Source of the DNA: Paenibacillus andongensis
Lineage (GTDB): Bacteria > Bacillota > Bacilli > Paenibacillales > NBRC-103111
NCBI RefSeq assembly: GCF_025369935.1
Contig: NZ_CP104467.1
Location: 4,843,001-4,907,000, forward strand
Reading direction: 5' to 3'
DNA length: 64,000 nt
Part shown: positions 8,136 to 17,426 of the stretch, one piece after another
Position numbering within the stretch: position 1 is the first letter of the stretch
Layout: each line of letters starts with the position of its first letter
Program-made: the position numbers and the translations under genes
Notes under the pieces: model-generated
The model's input: the letters and a program-made list of their open reading frames with translations, nothing else
Told to the model about the DNA's origin: nothing
Databases searched by the model: none

Positions 8136-9467
8136 TTATCTAGCCAGTGCTTTCGGACGGGATGCCCCGATCAAGTCAGGTCGCCCTACGGAATAATATT
8201 TAAGCCCAGTTCCCTGTACCTGCTCTTTGCTAAACACATTGCGACCATCGATAAGAATCGGCTGCTCCATAACGAAAATGAGCTGTGACAAGGGGACAGC
8301 TTTGAATTCTTCCCAATCTGTAAGTAAACAAATAGCGTCAGACCCCGTGGCTGCCTCCATGGCATTCTCACACCACTGAATCGCCGGATGGTCGAGGCGT
8401 CCCCTAAATTTCTCCATCGCAATGGGATCATACAGCTTCAGCCTTGCTCCCGCACGAATCAATGTTTCAACAATTTCGATGGAAGGCGCATAACGAATGT
8501 CATCCGTGTTCGGTTTAAAAGACAATCCCCAGATGCCAACGGATTTGCCGCTAAGCGGACCGAGTGACGCCTTCAGCTTGGAAATCACCTTATACCGTTG
8601 TGATTTATTCACCTCGACAACCGACTTAAGCAGTTGAAACTCATAGTCGACATTACCGGCGATTTGAATCAACGCATCTGTATCCTTTGGAAAACAGGAA
8701 CCCCCATAGCCGATACCCGCACTCAGGAAGGAAGAGCCAATTCGCTTATCTTGCCCCATTCCTTTGGCAACTTCGGTAACATCTGCGCCAACTTTCTCGC
8801 AAATGTTTGATATTTCATTAATAAAGGAAATTTTGGTCGCCAGAAAAGCATTCGAGGCGTACTTGATCATCTCCGCGCTGCGAATGCTCGTAACGAAGAT
8901 TTGATCGGTAAATGAACGGTGCAGCTCCGTAAGAGGTGCGGCTAAGCTTGGATTTTCAATCCCGAGGACAATCCGATCCGGATGAAGGGTATCGTCGATC
9001 GCCGAGCCTTCCCGCAGAAACTCTGGAATCGATACGACGTCGAATGACTGCATCGTATTCATGGCAATTATCATTTGAATATGCTCATTCGTTCCTACAG
9101 GAACTGTGCTTTTCGTTGCAATGATTTTGTAGCTGTTCATCGCCTTCCCGATTTCCATGGCCGCCTGCTCGATATAGGCCAGATTAGCCTCTCCATTTGG
9201 TAAAGAAGGTGTGCCTACCGCAATGATAATAAGCTCGGATTGACTGATGGCTTGTGCCAAATCAGAGGTAAAGGTCAACCGACCGGCATTCAGATTCTTT
9301 TCCATCAGCTGCTCAATGCCAGGTTCATAGATCGGAGAAATGAGGTTTTGCAGCTTTTCAATTTTCTGTTCATCATGATCCACACAGATGACGTTATTGC
9401 CCACTTCAGCGAAGCATACCCCGGAAACTAACCCCACATACCCCGTCCCGATTACTGCAATATCCAT
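8136..9467 (-). CDS. ugd: UDP-glucose 6-dehydrogenase
   Basis: Oxidises UDP-glucose to UDP-glucuronate with two NAD. The N-terminal Rossmann motif is IAVIGTGYVGLVSG; the catalytic Cys is in GIGYGGSCFPKD (about residue 260). The C-terminal UDP-binding part has GKSVGIWGLSFKPNTDDIRYAPS. Length 443 is normal for the family. It begins 4 bp after the preceding glycosyltransferase stop and so belongs to the same transcript. Together with GalU it implies glucuronic acid in the polymer (inference). Confidence 0.95.
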   Translation of the reverse strand: MDIAVIGTGYVGLVSGVCFAEVGNNVICVDHDEQKIEKLQNLISPIYEPGIEQLMEKNLNAGRLTFTSDLAQAISQSELIIIAVGTPSLPNGEANLAYIEQAAMEIGKAMNSYKIIATKSTVPVGTNEHIQMIIAMNTMQSFDVVSIPEFLREGSAIDDTLHPDRIVLGIENPSLAAPLTELHRSFTDQIFVTSIRSAEMIKYASNAFLATKISFINEISNICEKVGADVTEVAKGMGQDKRIGSSFLSAGIGYGGSCFPKDTDALIQIAGNVDYEFQLLKSVVEVNKSQRYKVISKLKASLGPLSGKSVGIWGLSFKPNTDDIRYAPSIEIVETLIRAGARLKLYDPIAMEKFRGRLDHPAIQWCENAMEAATGSDAICLLTDWEEFKAVPLSQLIFVMEQPILIDGRNVFSKEQVQGTGLKYYSVGRPDLIGASRPKALAR

Positions 9468-9471
9468 ATAA

Positions 9472-10581
9472 TCAATGCCCCTCTCTGAATTGTTGGTAGG
9501 CCTTACCCATGTAGTCTTTTAGTTTATCCATGAATGTTTTCTCATCAAATTTCTGTGCGTGCTGCACGATTTGCCTTACATCCCATGCATGGTTTTCCAC
9601 TTCCTGAATCGCAAGCAGCAGATCTTCTACCTCTTGCCGTTTGAAAAACACACCATTCACATGAGGCACAATCGTGTCTAATGCACCTCCTGCTTGATAG
9701 GCAACAACGGGTCTTCCGGCAGCATTCGCTTCCAGCGGTGTAATACCGAAATCCTCCTCACCAGGAAAGATTAACGCTCGGCACTGCGCCATCATTTGGG
9801 TCACCGAACCATCATCCAGCCTTCCAAGGAAACGGACATTCCCTTTGGCCATTGCCTTAAGCCTCGCCATATCGGGTCCTTCTCCAACGATGTACAAAGG
9901 CAGTCCATTTTGATTAAAAGCCTCTACCGCAAGATCAATTCGCTTGTACGAAACAAGTCTCGATACAATCAAATAATAATCATCAATGGATGTTGAACTG
10001 TGGAAACGCGACGTATTAATCGGCGGAAAAATGACATCTGAATCGCGTTGGTAATAATTACGAATGCGATTTTTTACGACGGAGGAATTCGCGATAAACT
10101 GATTCACGTTAGCCGACGTTTTTTGATCCCATTGCTTAAGCCTATCGATATAGATCTTCAAAAGCCGCTTCATTACGCTTGAATTGGATTGTCGCTCCAT
10201 ATAGGTGTCATAATCCCAAGCGAATCGCATCGGGGTATGGCAGTAACAGAGATGAAACGTTTCCTTTGGAACCTGAATACTTTTCATGAAAGCGCTGCTT
10301 GAGCTAAGCACGATATCGAATTCTCGGAAATCAAAATCCTTAATCGCAAACGGATATAGGGGGAGCATTTCTTTAAAATGGCTTTTCCCTCCGGGCATTT
10401 TTTGCAACCAGGTAGCTCGAATATCCGCATCTCTTAGCTCATCGAGCAGCCGATTATTGCTAAACATGGTCGTATAGATGGGAGCACTCGGGTACATTTG
10501 GTGAAAGACCTCAACCACTCGTTCGGCTCCGCCCATTTGAACCAAATAATCATGCGCGATTGCTATTTTCATTTGATCCAT
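9472..10581 (-). CDS. GT4 glycosyltransferase (WbaZ-like)
   Basis: GT-B fold retaining transferase, 369 residues. The N-terminal HDYLVQMGGAERVVEVF is characteristic of the WbaZ-like mannosyltransferase group. The C-terminal nucleotide-sugar site EEDFGITPLEANAAGRPVVAY contains the EX7E motif. No signal peptide; peripheral at the inner membrane face. Transfers one sugar in repeat-unit assembly; mannose is a reasonable donor guess given manC two genes on, but not shown. ATG 10572 (fourth codon) is better spaced from the AAAGG site than 10581. Confidence 0.85.
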   Translation of the reverse strand: MDQMKIAIAHDYLVQMGGAERVVEVFHQMYPSAPIYTTMFSNNRLLDELRDADIRATWLQKMPGGKSHFKEMLPLYPFAIKDFDFREFDIVLSSSSAFMKSIQVPKETFHLCYCHTPMRFAWDYDTYMERQSNSSVMKRLLKIYIDRLKQWDQKTSANVNQFIANSSVVKNRIRNYYQRDSDVIFPPINTSRFHSSTSIDDYYLIVSRLVSYKRIDLAVEAFNQNGLPLYIVGEGPDMARLKAMAKGNVRFLGRLDDGSVTQMMAQCRALIFPGEEDFGITPLEANAAGRPVVAYQAGGALDTIVPHVNGVFFKRQEVEDLLLAIQEVENHAWDVRQIVQHAQKFDEKTFMDKLKDYMGKAYQQFREGH

Positions 10582-10602
10582 CCTTTATTTACTAGCGGAT
10601 AA

Positions 10603-11745
10603 TTACGAGTTAGCAATTAAACCTGCATAGTAATGAGTGATTTGGGTAACGGTTCGTTCGATGACAAAATGTTGTTCCACGCGTTTGATGCCGTTCTCGC
10701 TCATTCTGCGCCGCTCCTCTGGATGTTCCAGCAGGTAGCGTATGGAATCGGCAAGCAATGCGGGATCCCCGGGCGTAATGAGAAGTCCCGTTTCGCCATT
10801 CACAACCGTTTCAGTCGGACCGCCTTCATTAGAAGCAATCACGGGTAATCCAGCCGCCATCCCCTCTACAATGACCTGACCAAAAGGTTCAGGTGTGATG
10901 GAAGTATGCACCAGAAGATCTGCTTGCTGCATTAAGGTTTGAATATCATCCACATGCCCCAATAAGGTGACATTGTAGAGCTTGTTATCTGCCATTTGCT
11001 GAAGCAGCTGCTGCTTATACGCGTCTTCCCCGAACAAGGCATCCCCGGCTAACCAGAACTGAACCTGCTGATCGGGTAGAAACGACTTAGCCGCTTCGAG
11101 TAAAATATGTTGGCCTTTCCACTCCGCTAGCCTGCCAACAAGCAAAACTACGTAGGGCTTCATCCAGTTTTTCTCTACAGCCATCCCTGAATTCTTCGTT
11201 TTTGCGAAAGCCGAGTAAACCACTAACGTTTTTTTCGACTTCGGCAATTGCAGAGCATTCAAGGTTGAATTTGAATTCGCTATGACGCCGTTAGGCAGCA
11301 AGCGGGACATCCATCGTATCGCCTGAGCGACGATCGGTTTCAAGTACGGAACTCCGATATGATCCCGGATATGCCAGATGAGAGGAATACCTGCTAATTT
11401 AGCAGCTACAGCTCCATAAAAAGCTGATTTCAACGAATTCGTATGTACACAGACGACTTGTTCTGATTTCAATAATTTGGAGAGCCTCTTCCCATAGGTG
11501 AGAAGCTCAAAAGCGGCAGATACAGCTTGCAAATTCACCGCATTCCGGTTGCGATTACGTACCTTATCACTTAAAGGCAAGACGCGAACATCGACACCTT
11601 TCTCCCTTAATCGATTTACGAGATCACCCTCTTCAGCCACAATGACGAGTGGATCTACCTCGTTTCCGAGATGAGTAATGATGTTATAAAGTGCGACTTC
11701 TCCCCCGCTCCATCTAGCGGTATGATCCAAATAAGCTACCCTCAT
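10603..11745 (-). CDS. GT4 glycosyltransferase
   Basis: About 380 residues, GT-B fold. N-terminal MRVAYLDHTARWSGGEVALYN has the glycine-rich acceptor loop; the C-terminal donor site EPFGQVIVEGMAAGLPVIASN carries EX7E, then a GGPTETV loop. ATG 11745 was chosen because GGAGG is 11 nt upstream, whereas GTG 11754 would be only 2 nt away. Its 5' end overlaps the 3' end of the preceding GT4 gene by 32 bp, so translational coupling is likely. One of five assembly glycosyltransferases besides the initiator; donor unknown. Confidence 0.85.
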   Translation of the reverse strand: MRVAYLDHTARWSGGEVALYNIITHLGNEVDPLVIVAEEGDLVNRLREKGVDVRVLPLSDKVRNRNRNAVNLQAVSAAFELLTYGKRLSKLLKSEQVVCVHTNSLKSAFYGAVAAKLAGIPLIWHIRDHIGVPYLKPIVAQAIRWMSRLLPNGVIANSNSTLNALQLPKSKKTLVVYSAFAKTKNSGMAVEKNWMKPYVVLLVGRLAEWKGQHILLEAAKSFLPDQQVQFWLAGDALFGEDAYKQQLLQQMADNKLYNVTLLGHVDDIQTLMQQADLLVHTSITPEPFGQVIVEGMAAGLPVIASNEGGPTETVVNGETGLLITPGDPALLADSIRYLLEHPEERRRMSENGIKRVEQHFVIERTVTQITHYYAGLIANS

Positions 11746-12976
11746 CTTGTTCACGTCCTCCTTTCTTCCCAGCGGTTTCCTGACGACTGCCGCCGTAAGC
11801 TATCAGATGTTGATCGATGACGTGATTAAATACACCATCTACCTGTTGGGATACACGATCCCAAGTGTAATTCTCCAACACATGGTTTCTACATTGCTCT
11901 GCTGTAGGCCACTTTTCACTGTGCCGCAATAAGCGAATTAAACCAGAAGCCATATCTTCACTGCTTTTACCTGCAAACAGCATATCCGGCCGGTATTTCT
12001 GAAGAATTTCACGGTTGCCTCCAATCGGTGTCGCCATGACGGGAACCCCGGCGGCCATGGCTTCCACGGTAATTAATCCGAAGCCTTCCAACGCTTGGGA
12101 AGGTACAACGAACAGATCAGCTGCCTGATAATAGTCAGCAAGCTCATGATCAGGGATGTAGCCAAGCAATCGGACACGGGACTGGAGTCCATATTCAGCA
12201 ATTCGGCTTTCCAGCTCTCCGTGCAGCGGCCCTTTGCCCCCAATGAACAGGACAGTATCCGGAACCGTTCTCGCAACTTCTTTCCAAGCTTCCAGTAATT
12301 GAAGAAGACCCATTCGGTTGACTAATCTTCTTAAGGTCAACACTGCTGTTGTCCCTTCCTCCAGCTGCAGTTTTCTTCTTATCGCTGTGCGATCTGCAGC
12401 CGGCTTGAACCGGGCAACATCAGCTCCGCCTGGAATGATGTGAATCTTGGAAAGCGGTACACCGTACTGGTGATGAAGAATATCGCGGAAGGTTTCACTT
12501 AACACAATGAAGGCATCCGCCAGCCGATAAGCCTTCATTTCCCAGTTCTTAGCGATCATGGTTTTGATTCGATGTCTCAACCCCTTGCCTTCGAGCCGGA
12601 TTTCCTCACTCCACGGACCATGAAACGTCATCACCACTGGAATATTTCGCTTTTTGGCCTCCATGGCAACTCCTATACTATAAGGAGCAAAGTGGGAATA
12701 AACGATATCGATATTCTGGCTATTCATTAGATCGGCAGCGTGCTTCCGAAAGGCATCTCGTCTTTTACTTAACTTCAAATCTGTGACAGCTACGTTCGTG
12801 ACGCGGAGGTCATCTTGAACGACTGGCTTATTCGCACTGCATACTAGCACTTCTAGCTCATGACGGGACGCTAAGCTTCCGCAAATATATTTGAAATAGG
12901 TGTTTAGTCCTCCAGGCTGTGCAGATGGCCAACCCATTCCGGTACACAAGATCCGCAAACTATTGCAGTGTAGCAT
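11714..12976 (-). CDS. GT4 glycosyltransferase
   Basis: 420 residues, GT-B fold. WPSAQPGGLNTYFKYI near the N-terminus is the acceptor-side loop; LEGFGLITVEAMAAGVPVMAT near residue 300 is the EX7E donor site. ATG 12976 is preceded by GGAGGGG at a 7-nt spacing. It overlaps the upstream GT2 gene by 17 bp. The C-terminus (after about residue 395) is a low-complexity basic tail. Donor and linkage cannot be told from sequence. Confidence 0.85.
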   Translation of the reverse strand: MLHCNSLRILCTGMGWPSAQPGGLNTYFKYICGSLASRHELEVLVCSANKPVVQDDLRVTNVAVTDLKLSKRRDAFRKHAADLMNSQNIDIVYSHFAPYSIGVAMEAKKRNIPVVMTFHGPWSEEIRLEGKGLRHRIKTMIAKNWEMKAYRLADAFIVLSETFRDILHHQYGVPLSKIHIIPGGADVARFKPAADRTAIRRKLQLEEGTTAVLTLRRLVNRMGLLQLLEAWKEVARTVPDTVLFIGGKGPLHGELESRIAEYGLQSRVRLLGYIPDHELADYYQAADLFVVPSQALEGFGLITVEAMAAGVPVMATPIGGNREILQKYRPDMLFAGKSSEDMASGLIRLLRHSEKWPTAEQCRNHVLENYTWDRVSQQVDGVFNHVIDQHLIAYGGSRQETAGKKGGREQDEGSLFGSYR

Positions 12977-13796
12977 AAGCTTTCCCCTCCTTAATTGGCT
13001 CTTCCTGGGACTGTTTCACTCTTTTTCGAGCAAGCCCAAGCTCATACTGTTTCATACATACTAGGAATTCGTATATGCCCCAGAAGAGGGATACCGCAAG
13101 TCCTGGAATACCCTTCTTATACAAGCCATGAACGATATATTTCTGTACAAATCGCAAGGGAGGACGGACGATCATTCGCAGCAGGCTGAATCGTTTCCCT
13201 GCAGCAACAGCGCCTTCCGCTTCCAGATCGGTATACTTATTAAACCGCTGAATGTGATCATGAATGCTGCGGAAACCATAGTGCCACAGAACACCTGGCA
13301 CATATGTGATATTCTCACTTGCGACATCTGGTGTTTCATGCACAAGACTTTCCCGGTACTGAATTTCGGTACGGTTATATAGACGGACAAGCTTCTCGCC
13401 CTTGCCCATCCAGCGTCCCAGAAAGTCACCAATACGCAAGACAGCATAAGCTTGGCTCGGATCAGACAAGTCACTTTTCAACTTCAGAATCGAAGCTGCC
13501 AGAGGTTCACTAACTACCTCATCGGTATCAATAACGAAAATCCAATCATAGGCAGCTTGATCACTGCCATAAATACGCTGCTTTGCATAACCAGGCCAAG
13601 CGTTCACATATACTTTGCAGCCCAGCTGCTCAGATACACGGACTGTTCCGTCCTTGCTCCCGCCATCAATGACAACAATTTCGTCTGCAAAAGGCTTGCA
13701 GGAGGCAATCGCACTCGCTATTCTCGTTTCATCGTCTTGTGCAATGATGACAACAGAAATTCGATTTTCTCCCACAGCGTCACTATAGTGACTCAT
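12960..13796 (-). CDS. GT2 glycosyltransferase (WaaE/KdtX-like)
   Basis: GT-A fold inverting transferase. ISVVIIAQDDETRIASAI at the N-terminus, VVIDGGSKDGT, and the metal-binding DxD-type FVIDTDEVV, as in the KdtX/WaaE beta-1,4-glucosyltransferase group (usual length about 260-280; here 278). Start set at ATG 13796, with GGGGGAGGGG just before it; the longer frame to 13877 would overlap the flippase gene and has no such site. Adds a sugar to the lipid-linked repeat unit. Confidence 0.85.
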   Translation of the reverse strand: MSHYSDAVGENRISVVIIAQDDETRIASAIASCKPFADEIVVIDGGSKDGTVRVSEQLGCKVYVNAWPGYAKQRIYGSDQAAYDWIFVIDTDEVVSEPLAASILKLKSDLSDPSQAYAVLRIGDFLGRWMGKGEKLVRLYNRTEIQYRESLVHETPDVASENITYVPGVLWHYGFRSIHDHIQRFNKYTDLEAEGAVAAGKRFSLLRMIVRPPLRFVQKYIVHGLYKKGIPGLAVSLFWGIYEFLVCMKQYELGLARKRVKQSQEEPIKEGKAYATLQ

Positions 13797-13827
13797 TTCG
13801 TTCGCCCCTCCCCCAGTTTCAAACAAA

Positions 13828-15195
13828 CTATTTGGCTTTATATGCTGATATTGCTGAAAGTAACCAACGCACATCATCTTTATTAATCAATAATTTAGGT
13901 AATTTCGTCTTTAAGGTGAATCTGACATTCAATAAAATAAAGACGAATCGCAATAAACCCGACGATAATATGGCCATTCCCGCACCGAACAATCCGAACT
14001 TAGGAATCAGTACCGTTAGTAACGGGATGACGATGAGCAGCCCTATTCCTTGCAGAATCGTAACAATCTTGGGCTTGCCTAATGCCATGAAAGCTTGAGC
14101 CAAAACCATGGTTCCACCGGATATGGAAACTTCGAGGAGCAGCATTCGAAAAACACTGATCGCTTCCTTAAAATCAGGGCCATACAGTAAAGGCATTACG
14201 AAAGGTGCAACCAGCATAATCAGCAATGAGCAAAACAAGGCAACACATGTACTGATCCTGTATACACGGAAGGTCATCTCAACGACTTGATCCTTAGGTA
14301 AACCCGAGGCTTTCGGGAACAACACCACAATAATCGATGTTGAGAAGATGTTGACTACACGGGAAAGGCTTACCGCCACCGCATACAGTCCAAGCTCTGC
14401 CGGATTCAGGAGACCGATAATAACAATTTGATCGATATAATAGGAGACATTGCCCATTAAATCATTACCGTAAGATCCAATACCGTACCGAATTAATGTT
14501 TTGAAGGATTGCAAAGCATCCTTGATCACGAATTCGTACTGCTTAAGTAAGCGCACTGTCGTCCATATGTAAAAGGGAACCGCCGGAGCGAGATAGGCCA
14601 CGGCTGACGTGTAAGGATTCATTGTTCTTGTTAGGATTAGCAGCCCTAAGCCGATGAGCGTACTAAGTGGAACAAGAAAGCGCAGACGGTTGAACAGCTT
14701 ATATTCGCCCCTTACCTGCATCATCGCATTATTAATCTGAGACAATACAATGAGAGGCACGAGCACCATGGACCATTGGGAGAAAAGGACCACGCTGTCT
14801 GAATACGTACGGAGCCAATAGGGTAAAACCAGTATCCCCAAGCTCATTGCAAGCATGCCTGCGGTCAAACCCATAAGAACAGCGGTCGAATAAAGCTTGG
14901 CGGAATCCTTCATGTTCTTTTTCACGTTGTAAATAATGGCGGAAGGCAGACCGAAAGTGAAACTAAAGGCTAGGAACTGTGACCATAAGACCATAGCTGC
15001 TTGCTCTCCTCGGCCGGATGGTCCTAGAAAACGTGCTGTTAAAATACCTGTAAGCATGTTAATCACTAAGATAAGTACACTGAAAAACATCGTTCTGATA
15101 GAAGCCGAGATATGACTCTTGCTTGAAAAGAATGCTTTAATGAAGCCGAATAGAGGCTTTATGCGGACTATTTTCAAGTTGACTGGTTGCTGCAT
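13828..15195 (-). CDS. Wzx-type polysaccharide flippase (MOP superfamily)
   Basis: Very hydrophobic, about 12 membrane segments. SIRTMFFSVLILVINMLTGILTARFLGPSGRG at the N-terminus is split here only for reading: key parts are NMLTGILTARFLGP and GRGEQAAM, the typical start of PST/Wzx exporters. Flips undecaprenyl-linked repeat units across the membrane. The ATG at 15195, with GAGAGGAGG upstream, is preferred over 15246; even so the gene overlaps the Wzy-like gene by about 59 bp. Central in the operon between polymerase and glycosyltransferase genes. Confidence 0.85.
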   Translation of the reverse strand: MQQPVNLKIVRIKPLFGFIKAFFSSKSHISASIRTMFFSVLILVINMLTGILTARFLGPSGRGEQAAMVLWSQFLAFSFTFGLPSAIIYNVKKNMKDSAKLYSTAVLMGLTAGMLAMSLGILVLPYWLRTYSDSVVLFSQWSMVLVPLIVLSQINNAMMQVRGEYKLFNRLRFLVPLSTLIGLGLLILTRTMNPYTSAVAYLAPAVPFYIWTTVRLLKQYEFVIKDALQSFKTLIRYGIGSYGNDLMGNVSYYIDQIVIIGLLNPAELGLYAVAVSLSRVVNIFSTSIIVVLFPKASGLPKDQVVEMTFRVYRISTCVALFCSLLIMLVAPFVMPLLYGPDFKEAISVFRMLLLEVSISGGTMVLAQAFMALGKPKIVTILQGIGLLIVIPLLTVLIPKFGLFGAGMAILSSGLLRFVFILLNVRFTLKTKLPKLLINKDDVRWLLSAISAYKAK

Positions 15196-16648
15196 CCGGA
15201 ATTTGCCTCCTCTCTTGAACGATCGTTTGATGCGCCATGATTCCAATTCCTACAACCATCCATAGTAGAAAGCCTTTCAAACCCGTATAACCATTTTCAA
15301 ATACGAGACATACGATACTTCCTTGCAAAGCCGAGAGCCCTAGTTTTCCGTAAGCGGTTATACCGCCCGGTTGTTTCTTTTGGGATAAAAGAAAACGAGT
15401 CACAAGCCATAAGGCCCATAGAAACAACAAGCCTCCGAGAATGCCAAAGGTCAGGAAAATGGCAACGAATCCATTATCGAAAATGCCGTATTCACCAAGT
15501 GCTCCTCCGTTGCTTAGCTTGGTGCCGACACCAATACTGCCAAGACCTAAGCCTTGCGGTTTAGCAAACAACATCGGGAAAACGGTATGAAAGAAATCCA
15601 GTCTTTCATTATATGAATGATCGTCTTGAATGGCTGTCATTGTATCTAATCGGGCGATCAGCCCCTGTGCACCGGGCAGCTTTGGAATAATCAGATACAT
15701 GGCTGCAATAACCGCTGTTAATTGAGCAATCAATTTCCATTTCTGTCTTCCTGCAGAAACGGCCGTATAAATGGCAATATCGATGAATAACATAACCCAA
15801 GCAGATCGAACTAACGTGATGAGCAGCCCTACTGTTACTAGAATAATACCGATCCAGCCCAGCGGTCCCCGCCACCTTTTTTCCAGAATCATCGGTGCAA
15901 GCGCAGTTCCCATATACATCCCTGCTGGTCCGGGTGAATTCAAGGTAGAGAATACTCGGATCTCCAAAGGAAGCGGGTGACCAATGGAGGTCATCTCCAC
16001 GTGGTTCATCCAGAATGCATCCCATGGCGGTACCATTACATATTGGATAATGCCGTATACAGCCACCAAGATGGCGGTGTTAGAGAATGCGACAATTAAG
16101 CGGTCCAACGCTTTGTTATCGAAATGAGATAAGGCAGCATAAGGGATTAACAATAATGGAATCACATAGTTAGCTAAGTCATAGAAAGCTCCGCTTCCAT
16201 TCTTAGCTGCGCCAATCAGACTTCCATACAGCAGCACAATCCCCACATAGATGAGCAGCTTGTATATGCGAGATTCCATCTGATGAAACTTGGCAAGGAC
16301 TGGAATGATAAGCACCGCACTCGTTAACAGCGGGGCAATGCTCAGCAAGGAAACAGAATGGTATGTACCTTCCATCCAATCCTGAATTCTCCGGATCTCC
16401 GGACAAATGACCCAAACGAGCAGCATATAAGGAATCAAACGACGCGAATCTAGCAAGGCCAGTACAAAGGCGGGAAACAGCAGCATCGACAGGATCGTGA
16501 TTTGAATACTAAGTTCAGGACTCAGAGTTGCACTAGAATAACCGATGAGTAAAGAGACGAGCAAAGCCATTCCAACCAACAGGACTGTCATCCGACTAGC
16601 CTGCATCATGATAGAAGGGGGCTTAATCATTTTGCTTATTTCATCCAC
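15137..16648 (-). CDS. Wzy/O-antigen-ligase-like polymerase (second copy)
   Basis: 503 residues with about 10-12 predicted membrane helices and a large outer loop (about residues 330-400, containing NERLDFFHTVFPMLFAKPQGLGLGSIG) as in O-antigen polymerase/ligase proteins. Likely joins flipped repeat units or ligates the chain. Start GTG 16648 overlaps the preceding gene by 8 bp; ATG 16630 is an alternative. It is one of two Wzy-type proteins in the operon (the other is 17426-18778); they are not close copies. Confidence 0.75.
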   Translation of the reverse strand: MDEISKMIKPPSIMMQASRMTVLLVGMALLVSLLIGYSSATLSPELSIQITILSMLLFPAFVLALLDSRRLIPYMLLVWVICPEIRRIQDWMEGTYHSVSLLSIAPLLTSAVLIIPVLAKFHQMESRIYKLLIYVGIVLLYGSLIGAAKNGSGAFYDLANYVIPLLLIPYAALSHFDNKALDRLIVAFSNTAILVAVYGIIQYVMVPPWDAFWMNHVEMTSIGHPLPLEIRVFSTLNSPGPAGMYMGTALAPMILEKRWRGPLGWIGIILVTVGLLITLVRSAWVMLFIDIAIYTAVSAGRQKWKLIAQLTAVIAAMYLIIPKLPGAQGLIARLDTMTAIQDDHSYNERLDFFHTVFPMLFAKPQGLGLGSIGVGTKLSNGGALGEYGIFDNGFVAIFLTFGILGGLLFLWALWLVTRFLLSQKKQPGGITAYGKLGLSALQGSIVCLVFENGYTGLKGFLLWMVVGIGIMAHQTIVQERRQIPDAATSQLENSPHKASIRLH

Positions 16649-17426
16649 TTTTGATTCCCGTCCCCTCCCGTTTCATCTTGAATTGCTTAATAACTTCCCG
16701 CCATAGCAGGACCGCAAACATCGCATCGTGAACCAAGTAGCGCTTCCACAATCTTCGTGGTTCTTGAGCAAGACGCCAGAACCATTCGAATCCTGTTTTC
16801 TGCATAATGTTCGGAGCTCTCTTCACTGTGCCCGAAATGAAATCGAACGTTGCGCCAACGCCAATCGAGATCGGGACTTTATACTGAAGATAGTTCTGGT
16901 AAATCCACTTTTCCTGCTTCGGAGCGCCAACGCCAACAAACACAATGTCAGGCTGCGTATCAATCAGCATCTGAACAATTTGCTCATTCTCCTCTTTTTT
17001 CTTCTCAAAACCATAGGAGGGTGAATAGCAGCCAACGATATTCAGATTTGGAAATACGAGCTTCAGATTCTTTACCGCTTGCTCCGGAATTCCGACAGCT
17101 GATCCTAAGAAGAAGAGCTTATATTGCCTGCTTGCGAAAGCTTCACCTAACTTTGTGAACAAGTCGGATCCGGATACTTTCTGCTTGAGCGGTTTACGGA
17201 GCATCCTCGATGCCCATATGATCGGCATACCATCCGCAACAATAGCCCCTGCACCTGAATACACCTTCTGAAACTCAGCATCCTTTCTGAGCTTGATTAA
17301 ATGATCGACATTACAGGTCAAAATGTAAGAATGATTTTTCTGACGTATGACTTCATCCATATAGGCAAGCAAGTCCAGAAAATCATAATTATCAAAGTGT
17401 ACATCGAACATAGTCACTCTACTCAT
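16641..17426 (-). CDS. WecG/TagA/CpsF family glycosyltransferase (GT26)
   Basis: 261 residues. Hallmarks: TCNVDHLIKLRKDAEF, GAIVADGMPIIWASR (catalytic Asp region), VSGSDLF, FLGSAVGIPEQ and PDIVFVGVGAPKQEKWI. The family transfers N-acetylmannosaminuronic acid, ManNAc or glucose/glucuronate to lipid-linked acceptors; the donor here is unknown. The basic, amphipathic C-terminus fits membrane attachment. Start ATG overlaps the stop of the preceding gene (TGATG), so coupled translation is likely. Confidence 0.9.
   Translation of the reverse strand: MSRVTMFDVHFDNYDFLDLLAYMDEVIRQKNHSYILTCNVDHLIKLRKDAEFQKVYSGAGAIVADGMPIIWASRMLRKPLKQKVSGSDLFTKLGEAFASRQYKLFFLGSAVGIPEQAVKNLKLVFPNLNIVGCYSPSYGFEKKKEENEQIVQMLIDTQPDIVFVGVGAPKQEKWIYQNYLQYKVPISIGVGATFDFISGTVKRAPNIMQKTGFEWFWRLAQEPRRLWKRYLVHDAMFAVLLWREVIKQFKMKREGTGIKSG

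Noticed and set aside
13172..13474. 100-residue frame inside the GT2 gene
   Set aside because: Same strand but different frame from a well-supported glycosyltransferase; no motif of its own.
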